Source: Salinimicrobium marinum | GTDB lineage: Bacteria; Bacteroidota; Bacteroidia; Flavobacteriales; Flavobacteriaceae | DNA length: 64,000 nt | NCBI RefSeq assembly: GCF_014651535.1 | Contig: NZ_BMXB01000021.1 | Location: forward strand, 1-64,000 | Reading direction: 5' to 3' | Part shown: positions 26,845 to 36,253 of the stretch, piece after piece | How positions within the stretch are numbered: position 1 is the first letter of the stretch | How the letters are laid out: each line of letters begins with the position of its first letter | Translations under genes and position numbers: made by a program | Notes under the pieces: model-generated | Seen by the model: the letters and a program-made list of their open reading frames with translations, nothing else | Told to the model about the DNA's origin: nothing | The model's database searches: none

Positions 26845-29800
26845 ATGAAATTAGCAGAAGTTTCTATAAAAAGACCCAGCCTCGTGATCGTGATGCTTGC
26901 ATTACTTATCCTTGGCGGACTCTTTAGCTATACTCAGCTCAGTTATGAGTTGATCCCGAAATTCGAAGTCAAGGTGGTGACTGTGGCAACCGTATATCCG
27001 GGAGCATCACCAGCCGAAGTGGAGAATACCGTCTCAAGGAAAATCGAAGATGCAGTGTCTTCTTTGGAAAACATCAAAAAGATTCAAACAAAATCTTTTG
27101 AAAGCCTTTCGGTAGTCACCATTCAGTTTAACAACGAAGCAGATGTAGATTATTCCTTGAATGATGCACAACGTAAGATCAACGCCATTCGAAGTGATTT
27201 ACCAGATGATATTGATGAGCCGTCTATTTCTCAGTTCTCATTGTCAGATCTTCCGGTAGTAAGTCTGGGGGTTACAGCAAACCTGAGTGAACATGAGCTC
27301 TATGACCTTATCGATGAGAAAATTCAGCCTAACTTTTCACGTATTCCGGGGGTGGCACAGGTGAATATGATTGGTGGGCAGCAAAGGGAGATCAAAGTAA
27401 ACCTGGACCAGAACAAGCTGGAAGGTTATGGATTGACCATTCCGCAGGTACAACAAATGATTTCCATGTCGAATATGGATTTCCCTACAGGAAGTTTAAA
27501 GACGAGGGAAAACACTACTCTTATCCGTCTTGCCGGAAAGATCAATTCAGTGGAGGAATTGAGAAACCTGGTGCTGACTTCCAATAATGGGCAGGACATA
27601 CGGCTTTCAGATGTTGCTGAAGTTCAGAGTACTCAGAAAGATATTGAAAAAATCGCCCGTATAGATCAGCAGAATACCATTTTGCTTCAAATTCAGAAGC
27701 AAACAGATGCGAACGCCGTAACGGTGAGTGAACTGGTTCAGGAGAATATTGAGAAGATAGAAGCGCAGTATGCCGCACAGGGCGTGCAGATCGAGCTGGC
27801 CAATGATACTTCTGTATTTACGCTGGCTGCAGCAAACTCAGTAATAAAAGACCTTTTCATCGCAGTAGCCCTGGTGGCATTTGTGATGCTATTCTTCCTG
27901 CATTCTTTCAGGAATGCGCTTATTGTAATGGTGGCGATCCCAACCTCGCTTATTGCAACCTTTATTGGAATGCTGCTATTGGGATACAGCCTAAACCTTA
28001 TGAGCTTGCTTGCACTGTCACTGGTGGTAGGTATTCTTGTGGATGATGCGATCGTGGTGATCGAGAACATTCACAGACACATGGAAATGGGCAAGAACAA
28101 AGTACGTGCGGCGTATGACGGGGCAAAAGAAATTGGATTTACCGTTACTGCCATTACTCTGGTAATTGTGGTGGTATTCCTCCCGATCGCTTTAAGTAGC
28201 GGATTGGTTGCTGACATTATTGGTCAATTTGCAATGACCGTGGTAATTGCGACTTTACTATCCCTGCTGGTTTCTTTTACCGTGGTTCCATGGTTGTTTT
28301 CAAGGTATGGAAAACTGGAGCTTATTAGTGAAAAATCACTTTTCGGAAAAATGATCCACGGCTTTGAAAAAGGACTGGATATCTTCACGCATGAGGTCAC
28401 CAAAATCCTTAAGTGGTGTATGAATCACAAGCTCGTTACGATTATTATCGCAGGGGTGTTGTTCATAAGTTCCTTCTTCCTGGTTGGTCTGGGATATATA
28501 GGGACCGACTTCTTCCCAAAAGCAGACCGGGGGGAATTCCTGGTACAGCTTGAATTGGATAAGGATACCTCGATTGAGGAAACTAACTTTCTGACCCAAC
28601 AGGCTGAAAATTTTCTAAGGCAGAAGCCCGAAATTGAAAGAATGATCACCACCGTTGGGCAATCCAGCAGCGGAATGGGTGCGGCACAATCCACCGCTTA
28701 TAAATCGGAAATCAATGTGACTCTGGTAGATAAATCTGAAAGAGACGATAAAACAAACGTCTATGCTGCAAAACTTAAACGTGAGCTTGAACAGGAGTTA
28801 GTAGGTGCTAAAGTGACCACTGTTCCTATGGGAATCATAGGTGCAGAAGAGGCTCCATTGCAGATGACCATTACTGCAAGTAACCTCGAAGATGCCATGG
28901 CTTACGCCCAGGCAGCCGAGGCAAAACTTCGAAGCATTGAAGGTGCTACCGAGATTGACCTGAGTGTGGAGGATGGAAACCCCGAAATCGCAGTGTCTGT
29001 TGACCGTGACAGGATGACTAAATTGGGATTAAATGTGGCTACCGTAGGACAAACCCTTAGAACAGCCTTTAGCGGAAACACCGATAATAAATACCGGACA
29101 GGAAACACAGAGTATGATATAAATATCATTCTGGATGAAGCCTACAGAACCAGTATTAATAATGTGGAGAACATCAACTTTATTAACAACATGGGACAAA
29201 AGGTAAACCTGGCTCAGTTTGCAGACATTAGCTACGGTTCAGGCCCTTCCTTGCTGGAACGTTATGACAGGGCACCATCGGTAACGGTAAGCGCACAGAC
29301 TGTAGGTAAAACTACAGGTACCGTAGCTCAGGAGTGGGAAGCAAGTCTTGCCGATGTTGAAAAACCAAACGGCGTAAGCTGGACCTGGGGTGGAAACATG
29401 GAAAACCAGAGCGAAGGATTCGGAACTCTTGGAATCGCCCTGTTAACAGCTATTATGCTGGTGTATATGATCATGGTGGTGTTGTATGATGACTTTATCA
29501 AGCCGTTCATCGTATTGTTCTCTATTCCACTTTCGTTCATTGGTGCACTTTGGGCGTTGGCGTTAACCAACCAGAGTTTAAACATCTTTACCATACTGGG
29601 TATCATCATGCTCATTGGTCTGGTGGCGAAGAATGCTATTCTGTTGGTGGATTTTGCCAACCACAGATTGGAACAGGGAGAAAAGATCAAGGATGCACTT
29701 ATCCAGGCCAACCATGCCAGGTTACGTCCTATCCTTATGACCACTATTGCAATGGTATTTGGTATGTTGCCAATTGCAATGGCATCAGGTGCGGGGGCAG

Positions 29801-29994
29801 AAATGAATAACGGACTCGCAATTGTGATCATTGGTGGATTGCTGTCCTCATTGTTCCTTACTTTGGTGATAGTGCCGGTGGTTTATTTGATCGTGGCACG
29901 TCTAGAGGAGAAATTCTCAAAAGAAGAGAAAAGCGATTATGAGGAGTTAATGGTTGCGGAATATGTGCACGTTGCTCCAAAAAGTGAGTTTTAA
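26845..29994 (+). CDS. RND efflux transporter, AcrB/HAE-1 type
   Basis: 1049 residues with the 12-segment duplicated RND topology: segment 1 at about 12-30, a large periplasmic loop, five more segments, then the same pattern again. The proton relay motif GILVDDAIVVIENIHRHM has the paired aspartates in segment 4. YPGASPAEVENTVSRKIEDA and the segment 11 region IGLVAKNAILLVDFANH are standard. It exports hydrophobic compounds by proton antiport; the substrate range cannot be read from sequence. A terminator follows directly. Confidence 0.93.
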   Translation: MKLAEVSIKRPSLVIVMLALLILGGLFSYTQLSYELIPKFEVKVVTVATVYPGASPAEVENTVSRKIEDAVSSLENIKKIQTKSFESLSVVTIQFNNEADVDYSLNDAQRKINAIRSDLPDDIDEPSISQFSLSDLPVVSLGVTANLSEHELYDLIDEKIQPNFSRIPGVAQVNMIGGQQREIKVNLDQNKLEGYGLTIPQVQQMISMSNMDFPTGSLKTRENTTLIRLAGKINSVEELRNLVLTSNNGQDIRLSDVAEVQSTQKDIEKIARIDQQNTILLQIQKQTDANAVTVSELVQENIEKIEAQYAAQGVQIELANDTSVFTLAAANSVIKDLFIAVALVAFVMLFFLHSFRNALIVMVAIPTSLIATFIGMLLLGYSLNLMSLLALSLVVGILVDDAIVVIENIHRHMEMGKNKVRAAYDGAKEIGFTVTAITLVIVVVFLPIALSSGLVADIIGQFAMTVVIATLLSLLVSFTVVPWLFSRYGKLELISEKSLFGKMIHGFEKGLDIFTHEVTKILKWCMNHKLVTIIIAGVLFISSFFLVGLGYIGTDFFPKADRGEFLVQLELDKDTSIEETNFLTQQAENFLRQKPEIERMITTVGQSSSGMGAAQSTAYKSEINVTLVDKSERDDKTNVYAAKLKRELEQELVGAKVTTVPMGIIGAEEAPLQMTITASNLEDAMAYAQAAEAKLRSIEGATEIDLSVEDGNPEIAVSVDRDRMTKLGLNVATVGQTLRTAFSGNTDNKYRTGNTEYDINIILDEAYRTSINNVENINFINNMGQKVNLAQFADISYGSGPSLLERYDRAPSVTVSAQTVGKTTGTVAQEWEASLADVEKPNGVSWTWGGNMENQSEGFGTLGIALLTAIMLVYMIMVVLYDDFIKPFIVLFSIPLSFIGALWALALTNQSLNIFTILGIIMLIGLVAKNAILLVDFANHRLEQGEKIKDALIQANHARLRPILMTTIAMVFGMLPIAMASGAGAEMNNGLAIVIIGGLLSSLFLTLVIVPVVYLIVARLEEKFSKEEKSDYEELMVAEYVHVAPKSEF

Positions 29995-30004
29995 ATAACA
30001 GAAG

Positions 30005-30037
30005 AAACTGCCCATTATGGGCAGTTTTCTTTCTTTA
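30005..30037 (+). terminator. intrinsic terminator after the RND operon
   Basis: AAACTGCCC (30005-30013), loop ATTAT, GGGCAGTTT (30019-30027) and a T-rich tail. It ends 10-40 bases after the RND stop codon. Confidence 0.85.
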
Positions 30038-30068
30038 CATCCCCCTCCAAGGTAAGATCAAAACTATC

Positions 30069-30096
30069 TTTTTTAAATTTACCTATATTTAAAAAA
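30069..30096. promoter_or_regulatory. AT-rich palindrome upstream of the tetR gene
   Basis: TTTTTTAAAT and ATTTAAAAAA arms (30069-30078 and 30087-30096) face each other about 65 bases before the tetR start. It could be an autoregulatory site, but the arms are low-complexity and differ from the palindrome at 24336. Confidence 0.3.
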
Positions 30097-30158
30097 AGCA
30101 ACAGGAAAAGAAAAATAGTTTTAATTGTACTTTTTTGCAATGTTGAAATTTGAAATAA

Positions 30159-30776
30159 ATGAAGAAAGAAAAAACATTAATTGAAAAAGTGTCACAGCTT
30201 TTTCTGGAGAACGGCGCCAAGACGGTAACTATGGATGATATTGCCAAAGAACTCGGCATGTCAAAAAAAACACTTTATCAGCAGTACAAAAATAAAGATA
30301 TGCTGCTGGAAGATGTTCTTGCCCATGGAATGAACAATATATTGGAAACGATGGAAAATCTTGACAATAAAATTGAAAATGCCATAGAAAGAATGTTCTC
30401 CCGTGATGAAGACATAGAAAAAGCTTCCAAGACAAATGATTCTATTCTGTTAAGGCAATTGATCAAGTACTATCCACATATTTTTAATAAGCACATCCTG
30501 CTTTTTTCTGAAAAATTTTCAGATATACTTGTTCATAATATTGAAAGAGGAAGAGCCCAGGGCTACTACAGAGAAGATTTTGATGCAAATTTCTATGCTA
30601 AAATATTTTTTCAGTTAGTCATGTCTTACAACACTTCCCCATACCTGAATATTACAGATATTACACGGGCCCAATTTCATCATGAGGCTCTAATGTTCTA
30701 TATGAATGCTATTACTACTGAAAAGGGGAAAGAATATATGAGAGGCCTCGGGAACGAAAAATTTGTTTGTTGTTAA
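30159..30776 (+). CDS. TetR-family transcriptional regulator
   Basis: 205 residues. The N-terminal DNA-binding domain reads LFLENGAKTVTMDDIAKELG then MSKKTLYQQYKNKDMLLEDV, the helix-turn-helix typical of TetR/AcrR. The C-terminal ligand domain has NSILLRQL-type helices, low conservation and two terminal cysteines (FVCC at the very end). It follows the efflux operon after a terminator and presumably represses it through the 24336-24364 palindrome. The inducer is unknown. Confidence 0.9.
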   Translation: MKKEKTLIEKVSQLFLENGAKTVTMDDIAKELGMSKKTLYQQYKNKDMLLEDVLAHGMNNILETMENLDNKIENAIERMFSRDEDIEKASKTNDSILLRQLIKYYPHIFNKHILLFSEKFSDILVHNIERGRAQGYYREDFDANFYAKIFFQLVMSYNTSPYLNITDITRAQFHHEALMFYMNAITTEKGKEYMRGLGNEKFVCC

Positions 30777-30947
30777 AGCAGCACTTCTTATAAAGATTAT
30801 CATGCAGATAAACTTTAAAATGGCAGGAGAAAATAGCCCTGCAAATTGAATTTTAAATCAGGATTAAAGGAGCCCTGAAATTTCTAAGGAACCCGGACAA
30901 AACCTGATAAATTACAAATAGATCAAATTCATCAAAATACTCAACTT

Positions 30948-31250
30948 ATGGAAAATATTGAGATAGAGATAAAAAACAATAAAAAGAAACTATATAGCTT
31001 CTTTCAGCGAGAACTGAATATCTACCAATCCTATGACACTATAAAATACTTTACGCTTCAGGAACTGGAGCTTACAAATCCCGAAGTAAATTTGTTGTTA
31101 AACCAACTGGAGGCAACATTTCAAATAGAAATTCAGGAAGGCACCATTGCTTTAGAACTCACGGTAGATGAACTAATGCATAGAATTCTTCGCACCCAGA
31201 AAAAACTGGAATTTGATCATGTTGATCATGGCGCTGAAATTTGTGTATAA
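30948..31250 (+). CDS. ACP-like small protein without the phosphopantetheine serine
   Basis: 100 residues. The segment LLNQLEATFQIEIQEGTIAL, followed by ELTVDELMHRIL, aligns by eye with helices 2-3 and 4 of acyl carrier proteins (LVMALEEEF then IEIP...TV.D). Where ACP has the D-S-L modification site, this protein has T-N-P, so it cannot carry phosphopantetheine at the usual position. The N-terminus is lysine-rich. It lies 171 bases after tetR on the same strand with a terminator downstream. The match is weak and made without a search; a helical protein of unknown role is the alternative. Confidence 0.5.
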   Translation: MENIEIEIKNNKKKLYSFFQRELNIYQSYDTIKYFTLQELELTNPEVNLLLNQLEATFQIEIQEGTIALELTVDELMHRILRTQKKLEFDHVDHGAEICV

Positions 31251-31441
31251 TCGACTTGCACTTTTAAAAACCGGCACCATTGTGTCTTACTGCAAGCGAA
31301 TGCATAGAATATGAAACAACAATACATCTATAGTTTCAAATCGAATAAAAACTAAGGAGCACAAAAGCAGGCAGACAGAATTAAAAATACCGTTCCTACC
31401 ATTTGAGATTTAAATTTCGTGGGGCAGGGTTAGCTTATAAA

Positions 31442-31490
31442 AAATTGGGACTCGAATTGAAAATTTAATTTGCAATTAGAGTCCCAATTT
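31442..31490. terminator. bidirectional terminator
   Basis: AAATTGGGACTC (31442-31453) pairs with GAGTCCCAATTT (31479-31490) over a 25-base loop, with A/T-rich flanks on both sides. It separates the convergent ACP-like gene (+) and the Moco operon (-). Confidence 0.75.
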
Positions 31491-31519
31491 ATTTTTTATA
31501 AAGGCTGAAAAAACGCTTT

Positions 31520-32437
31520 TTATCCGTCATGCTTAAAAGCAGCCAGCACTCTAAAAATATGCATTATTGCCGGAAAAACAGCATCCATAGATTCTTCTGC
31601 TCCCTTTGTGGAGCCCGGTAATGCCAGCACAAGCGTATTCCCAATCAATCCTGAAACAGATCTGGATAACATGGAATACGGAGTCCGGTTTTGCCCGTAA
31701 GCTCTAATGGCTTCTTCAATACCAGGAACTTCTCTCTCCAGCAATGGTTTTACTGCTTCCGGAGTAACGTCTCTGGGTGAAAGTCCGGTGCCGCCGGTGA
31801 GGATGACCATACTCATTCCCTCATCAACGTATCTTTTTACCAGTGCCTGAATTTCCTCTTTTTCATCAGGAATGATAGTATAATCCCTGATGTTAACCTG
31901 GTATGACTCCAGCTTTTCAATAATGACTTTCCCTGCCCTATCTTCTTTCTCACCCGCAGAAATAGAATCGGAACATACGATCACACTTGCAGTAAGATTG
32001 TTTTCCTCCACTACTTTCCTGTAATCTGTCTTTCCGCCTTTTTTCGTGAGCAGTTTAATATTTTCAATGCTAATCCCTTTATCAATCGGTTTCAGCATAT
32101 CATACATGGTTATGGCTACTACAGAGGCAGCATGCATCGCCTCCACCTCAACTCCGGTCTTGTAAATGGTATGGATCTCCACCTCAACAATCACGGTTAG
32201 ATCGTCAATCCGGTAACTAACGTTGGTATATTCTATCGGCAAAGGGTGACAATCGGGAATCATGTCGCTGGTGCGTTTCGCTGCAAAAAGTCCGGCGGTT
32301 TTTGCCATTTCAAAGACATCTCCTTTTGGCACTTTTCTCTGTTCTATTGCCTGGATCGTTTCGGGACTACTCACCTTTACCACCGCCTGCGCAATGGCTA
32401 TTCTAAGCGTATTATTTTTATGGGTTATATTGACCAT
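31520..32437 (-). CDS. moaCB: MoaC-MogA/MoaB fusion, molybdenum cofactor synthesis
   Basis: 305 residues in two domains. Residues 1 to about 145 are MoaC (cyclic pyranopterin monophosphate synthase): MIPDCHPLPIEYT, KTGVEVEAMHAASVVA and TMYDMLKPIDKG carry the conserved His, Glu, Asp and Lys. Residues about 150-305 are MogA/MoaB (molybdopterin adenylyltransferase): CSDSISAGEKEDRAG, ILTGGTGLSPRDVTPEA and LALPGSTKGAEESM. The fusion joins an early and a late step of the pathway. It is the last gene of the minus-strand operon starting at 35517, 13 bases after moaE. Confidence 0.93.
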   Translation of the reverse strand: MVNITHKNNTLRIAIAQAVVKVSSPETIQAIEQRKVPKGDVFEMAKTAGLFAAKRTSDMIPDCHPLPIEYTNVSYRIDDLTVIVEVEIHTIYKTGVEVEAMHAASVVAITMYDMLKPIDKGISIENIKLLTKKGGKTDYRKVVEENNLTASVIVCSDSISAGEKEDRAGKVIIEKLESYQVNIRDYTIIPDEKEEIQALVKRYVDEGMSMVILTGGTGLSPRDVTPEAVKPLLEREVPGIEEAIRAYGQNRTPYSMLSRSVSGLIGNTLVLALPGSTKGAEESMDAVFPAIMHIFRVLAAFKHDG

Positions 32438-32450
32438 TTTTGTTCTTTAA

Positions 32451-32888
32451 TTAGGTATTTACTTTCCAGGTTTCCCCATTTTCAAGCAGCTCTTTTCCCC
32501 ACACCGGTAGTTCTTTTTTTATTCGTTCCACCAGCTCTTCACAGGCATCAATAGCCACTTTACGGTGCTTCGAGGAAGTGAATACGAAAAGGCAAATTTC
32601 CCCTGTTTTGACCTCGCCAAGGCTGTGATAAATGTGCATACAGGTGAGCGGGTATTTTTCGAACACTGCTTCACGAATTTCAAAAGCTTTTTGCAAGGCC
32701 ATTTCTTCATAGGCAGTGTACTCGATCGCTCTCACCACGCTTCCCTCCTTCTCGTCTGCCCTTACCTGGCCCAGAAAAATGGAATGTGCCCCGATATCAG
32801 TTTTTTCGCTATGATGCTGAATCGAAGTCGCTATTTTTTCTGGAGAGATGGCTCCCTCTACAAATATATTTTTTGGTTTACGTGCCAT
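32451..32888 (-). CDS. moaE: MoaE, molybdopterin synthase large subunit
   Basis: 145 residues. HSIFLGQVRADEKEGSVVRA, EYTAYEEMA, IYHSLGEVKTGE and the active-site lysine region IKKELPVWGKELLENG are all present, so the enzyme looks intact. It accepts sulfur from the MoaD thiocarboxylate to convert precursor Z into molybdopterin. The start overlaps the end of moeB by 11 bases, and moaCB follows after 13 bases. Confidence 0.94.
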   Translation of the reverse strand: MARKPKNIFVEGAISPEKIATSIQHHSEKTDIGAHSIFLGQVRADEKEGSVVRAIEYTAYEEMALQKAFEIREAVFEKYPLTCMHIYHSLGEVKTGEICLFVFTSSKHRKVAIDACEELVERIKKELPVWGKELLENGETWKVNT

Positions 32889-33978
32889 GAATTCTAGTAT
32901 TTAAAGGTGAAGAAGGATCTAAAATCCCTCCTGCTATGGAAAATATTTTTTTCTCCGGAAAAAGCTCTTTTAGCCGTGCAGCCAGATTTTCACTCCGCTG
33001 CCCCGATTTACAGAACAACAAAACGTTTTCTACAGATTCCAGCTGTTCCTGATCCTGCAGCAGGACAGACATCGGAATCTTCTCTATTCCCGGCTGATCA
33101 AGTTCCGGCATTTCCCCGGCTTCCCTGATGTCGATCAATTTGGAACTTTCAAGATTGCGGGACCAGTCAAAGGCTTTTTCCCAGCTGATGCTTTCTGCCA
33201 GGCCGCAGGTGATCTCATAATTTTTTCTTCTGAAGCTTTCCAGATCCTGAGGAATCGATTTTACCGATTCAGGGTTGGGATCCACATTCACTTCAAAAAA
33301 TCCGGAAGTTTTTAAATTGTAGAATAGTAATTTATTAGTCAGCACCTTCCCAAGGCCCGAAAGTAACTTGATGGCCTCGGCTGCCTGAAGATTTCCTATG
33401 ATTCCCGGAAGCACGCCAATCACTCCTGTTTCACTACAATTCGGAATCTCACTCGATTGCGGCGGACTGTGATAAATATCCCTGTAATTAATGGGCCGCT
33501 CCCCATAATTGAACACCGCCAGCTGACCTTCATACTGATAAATGGCACCCATGATTAGCGGCTTTTGAAGCAGCACACACAGGTCGTTGATCATATACCT
33601 GGTTCCAAAATTATCGGAGCCGTCAAGGATAAGGTCGTATTCCTCAAGCACTTCCGGAGCATTTTGCGGCGTAAGAAATTGAGGAATTACATTGAGGTTT
33701 ACATCAGGATATTTTTGTTGCAGGATATTGGCAGCGGTTTCAGCTTTTGGTTTGCCGATGTCGTTCTGTCCAAAGAGGGTTTGTCTGTTAAGATTTGATT
33801 CACTGATGCTGTCACCGTCTGCAATCCCAATAGTCCCCACTCCGGCGGCAGCAAGGTACAACAGGGAAGGACATCCAAGTCCGCCTGCTCCCACTACCAG
33901 CACTTTTGCACGGGCAAGTTTCTCCTGCCCGGCGGTACCAAAATCGGGTAATATGGTTTGTCTCTCAAATCGTTTCAT
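32878..33978 (-). CDS. moeB: MoeB-like MoaD-activating enzyme with rhodanese domain
   Basis: 366 residues. The E1-like domain (1 to about 245) has the nucleotide loop GAGGLGCPSLLYLAAAGVG, DGDSISESNLNRQTLF and DLILDGSDNFGTRYMIND. The C-terminal rhodanese domain (about 270-366) has the active-site loop LLFCKSGQRSENLA with a Cys. The domain order matches MoeB/ThiF-rhodanese fusions that both adenylate MoaD and deliver persulfide sulfur. The CxxC zinc pairs of E. coli MoeB are not evident: only single cysteines occur at PNCSETG and EITCG. It overlaps moaD by 4 bases. Confidence 0.9.
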   Translation of the reverse strand: MKRFERQTILPDFGTAGQEKLARAKVLVVGAGGLGCPSLLYLAAAGVGTIGIADGDSISESNLNRQTLFGQNDIGKPKAETAANILQQKYPDVNLNVIPQFLTPQNAPEVLEEYDLILDGSDNFGTRYMINDLCVLLQKPLIMGAIYQYEGQLAVFNYGERPINYRDIYHSPPQSSEIPNCSETGVIGVLPGIIGNLQAAEAIKLLSGLGKVLTNKLLFYNLKTSGFFEVNVDPNPESVKSIPQDLESFRRKNYEITCGLAESISWEKAFDWSRNLESSKLIDIREAGEMPELDQPGIEKIPMSVLLQDQEQLESVENVLLFCKSGQRSENLAARLKELFPEKKIFSIAGGILDPSSPLNTRIHGT

Positions 33979-34211
33979 CCTCCCGAAAATGGTGGTAATA
34001 AAGCAATTTCCTCATTTCCGTTGAGGCCGGTATTTTGCTGAACAAGATTTTTATCCACCGCAAGGGAGAATTTGGAAGATTGTAGTTCAGGATGTGATTC
34101 CTTCAGCGCATTCAGAAGTTGTTCTGTGTCTTTGTGATAAGGAAAATCAAATTCAGATGCCTGCAGTTTTTCTGCCAACAGGCCAAATGCTTTTATTTTA
34201 AATAGTTCCAT
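33975..34211 (-). CDS. moaD: MoaD, molybdopterin synthase sulfur carrier
   Basis: 78 residues with a ubiquitin-like fold and the required C-terminal Gly-Gly (LLPPFSGG), preceded by NEEIALLPP. The terminal glycine is adenylated by the next gene product and then thiocarboxylated. It overlaps mobA by 19 bases and moeB by 4, so the genes are tightly coupled in translation. NKNLVQQNTGLNGNEEIA is the usual last loop before the tail. Confidence 0.92.
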   Translation of the reverse strand: MELFKIKAFGLLAEKLQASEFDFPYHKDTEQLLNALKESHPELQSSKFSLAVDKNLVQQNTGLNGNEEIALLPPFSGG

Positions 34212-34783
34212 TGTTCCTCTGCTTCATTAAGTTCCTGCTGCGTGTTTATGTTCCGGAAAATTCCGTCAGATTTCCAGAAACCGGAAGGTACTAAAGTGTG
34301 CTTGTTTTTTAAAATGAAATCAGTCATTTTTAAGTTCCCTTCAGAAATAAGATCCTTTACACTTTTCTTTAGCTCAACCGGGTATAATGCAAATAACGGA
34401 TGTATCCTCTCCCCCACCAGGGCAGCGACAATTTCATCCTGACTGGCCGATTTCATAAGGATCTTTGCCACCTCTGTAGTTATAAATGGCATATCACAAC
34501 TCACCAGGAAAACCACATCTGCGGTGGTATTTTCAAAAGCTGTTAACATTCCGCCCATGGGGCCTTTTTCCTTTACAACATCCCGAAAAACCGGGTAACC
34601 AAATTGTTCATAGGAAGCATCATTTGCTATGATATTAATGGGAAGTTCAAGTTCCTGTAATGTCTCGAGAACATGTGCAATCATTGGTTTACCGTTGAGC
34701 AAAACCCTGCCTTTATCGCGGCCCATCCTGCTGCTCTTTCCTCCTGCAAGTACAAAAATTGCTATTTCCGGACCCGGGGTCAT
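34193..34783 (-). CDS. mobA: MobA-like molybdenum cofactor guanylyltransferase
   Basis: 196 residues with the nucleotidyltransferase loop FVLAGGKSSRMGRDKGRVLL (about 10-29), GKPMIAHVLETL, and VSCDMPFI with the metal-binding Asp. The short C-terminal part is normal for the family. It would attach GMP to the cofactor for bis-MGD enzymes of the DMSO-reductase type; no such enzyme is encoded in the window. It overlaps the TSUP permease gene by 4 bases at its start. Confidence 0.9.
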   Translation of the reverse strand: MTPGPEIAIFVLAGGKSSRMGRDKGRVLLNGKPMIAHVLETLQELELPINIIANDASYEQFGYPVFRDVVKEKGPMGGMLTAFENTTADVVFLVSCDMPFITTEVAKILMKSASQDEIVAALVGERIHPLFALYPVELKKSVKDLISEGNLKMTDFILKNKHTLVPSGFWKSDGIFRNINTQQELNEAEEQWNYLK

Positions 34784-35517
34784 GACAGGATCAACTTAAT
34801 TGCTGCTCCCGCAAGTACGAAGGTCAGCAGGTTTTTCACGATCTTTACGTTGAAGCGGTGTGATCCATAATAGCTGCCCAACATCCCGGCAATTACCGTT
34901 GGCGGAATAAAGATCCAGAGCGACCGGTCAAATGAAAAACTGAAACCAAGGGTACCAATATATCCTGCAACAGAATTTACAAAGATGAACAGCGCGCTCA
35001 GCGCAGCGGTTTGTCGAATATTTGTCCACCCCAGCATTAGCAACAGGGGGGAAAGGATGATTCCTCCACCTATTCCAATCAATCCTGAAAAGAACCCGAT
35101 AAGTACACCTATCATCGGGGGCATCCACCTATTAGGTTCTACCCCTTTAAAATAATTCTTTGGAAATAGCCCCAGAAATTGAAAAATGGGAAACAGCAGT
35201 AACACCCCGAGAATGTTCATATAGACGGCGGTGTTAACCACAACAAGCCCTCCAATAAAAGCAGCGGGCATGGAGAAAATGATTAGCTGGGTGAAAAGTT
35301 TTGTGGGAAATTCGCATGTTTTTCGGTGGTTTGTAAAAGCTACAAAAGAAACAATGATGTTCATTAACAATGCCGTAGGTCGTATTTCCTCGGGAGCAAA
35401 GCCGGCAAGTGCCAGGATCATCAAATAACTACTTGCACCACCATGCCCTACCGATGCATAAAAAAATGCGGCTACAGGTAAAAGGATTAGTAAATATAAG
35501 AGAGCATCTGCAGGCAT
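34780..35517 (-). CDS. TSUP (TauE/SafE) family permease
   Basis: 245 residues with seven to eight hydrophobic helices arranged as two repeats: the first opens near FFYASVGHGGASSYL, the second near GFFSGLIGIGGGIILSPLL. These GHGG and GIGGG repeats are the family hallmark. Members export sulfite or other sulfur-containing or organic anions. As first gene of the Moco operon, overlapping mobA by 4 bases, it may handle a sulfur compound linked to cofactor sulfuration or sulfite oxidation, but that is inference from context. Confidence 0.87.
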   Translation of the reverse strand: MPADALLYLLILLPVAAFFYASVGHGGASSYLMILALAGFAPEEIRPTALLMNIIVSFVAFTNHRKTCEFPTKLFTQLIIFSMPAAFIGGLVVVNTAVYMNILGVLLLFPIFQFLGLFPKNYFKGVEPNRWMPPMIGVLIGFFSGLIGIGGGIILSPLLLMLGWTNIRQTAALSALFIFVNSVAGYIGTLGFSFSFDRSLWIFIPPTVIAGMLGSYYGSHRFNVKIVKNLLTFVLAGAAIKLILS

Positions 35518-35653
35518 GGATCGTTCGTCTGGTATGTCAGATTTGCCTACTCTTTTCTGCTGAAGCTCATCTGGTGGATTAAGCTTCTAAATTAATAATT
35601 TTTGCCTTAAGATGAACTATTGCCTCAATTCTTCGAAAAACTTTCAGTGCTTA

Positions 35654-36253
35654 TTATTCGAGGCAAAAACTGTATACTACAGAAAATGGAATATTTACTT
35701 CGTGAGACTCGAAACACCGGCCAGCTATATCACCTGTCATACAATCGGGATCATCTGAAGTTATAGCTTCTGTGATCTCATTTATTGTTCCGGTAATCAC
35801 TCCTTTTAGAACTCCGTTTTCGTAACTATCCATAGTGAATTCCACTCCTTCTTCAGAAACTGTACCCAGTTCCCGCACGGGATTCCGGTTGCTGTAATAG
35901 AATCTGGAATCTGCCGTAGCTTTTTCAGGAAAAAGTATGGAGAAATTAATATAGTTGAAGTTTTCCCGAAGAGACTCAAGGGAATAATTATCCACAACAT
36001 CAGGGTCAAATGAGATATAGATCCGTAAATCCCGATCTTCAAATGAATATGCGCGATAGATGAAATTCTCATCACATACTGCACCCACAGGGCATTTTAT
36101 TTTCAAAATCTCACAATTGTTTTCACTTGTTCCCACTGTCAAAGCTAAAGGTCCGGACCCAAAGCTTTTTTCCTCATTATCATCGGAGGAACAACCAATC
36201 ATAAAAAAAGTAGATACAACAAGAAAAAAATATCGAAGAGTAGTATTTTTCAT
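35654..36253 (-). CDS. secreted lipoprotein of unknown function
   Basis: 199 residues. The signal peptide ends at FFMIGCSSDDNEE; Cys21 is the lipid site, and the acidic SSDDNEE right after it fits the surface lipoprotein export signal known from Flavobacterium and Capnocytophaga. Several cysteines (KIKCPVGAVCDENF, DPDCMTGDIAGRCFE) could form disulfides. I do not recognise a domain. It is divergent from the YegP-like gene and lies 136 bases downstream of the Moco operon start. Confidence 0.7.
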   Translation of the reverse strand: MKNTTLRYFFLVVSTFFMIGCSSDDNEEKSFGSGPLALTVGTSENNCEILKIKCPVGAVCDENFIYRAYSFEDRDLRIYISFDPDVVDNYSLESLRENFNYINFSILFPEKATADSRFYYSNRNPVRELGTVSEEGVEFTMDSYENGVLKGVITGTINEITEAITSDDPDCMTGDIAGRCFESHEVNIPFSVVYSFCLE

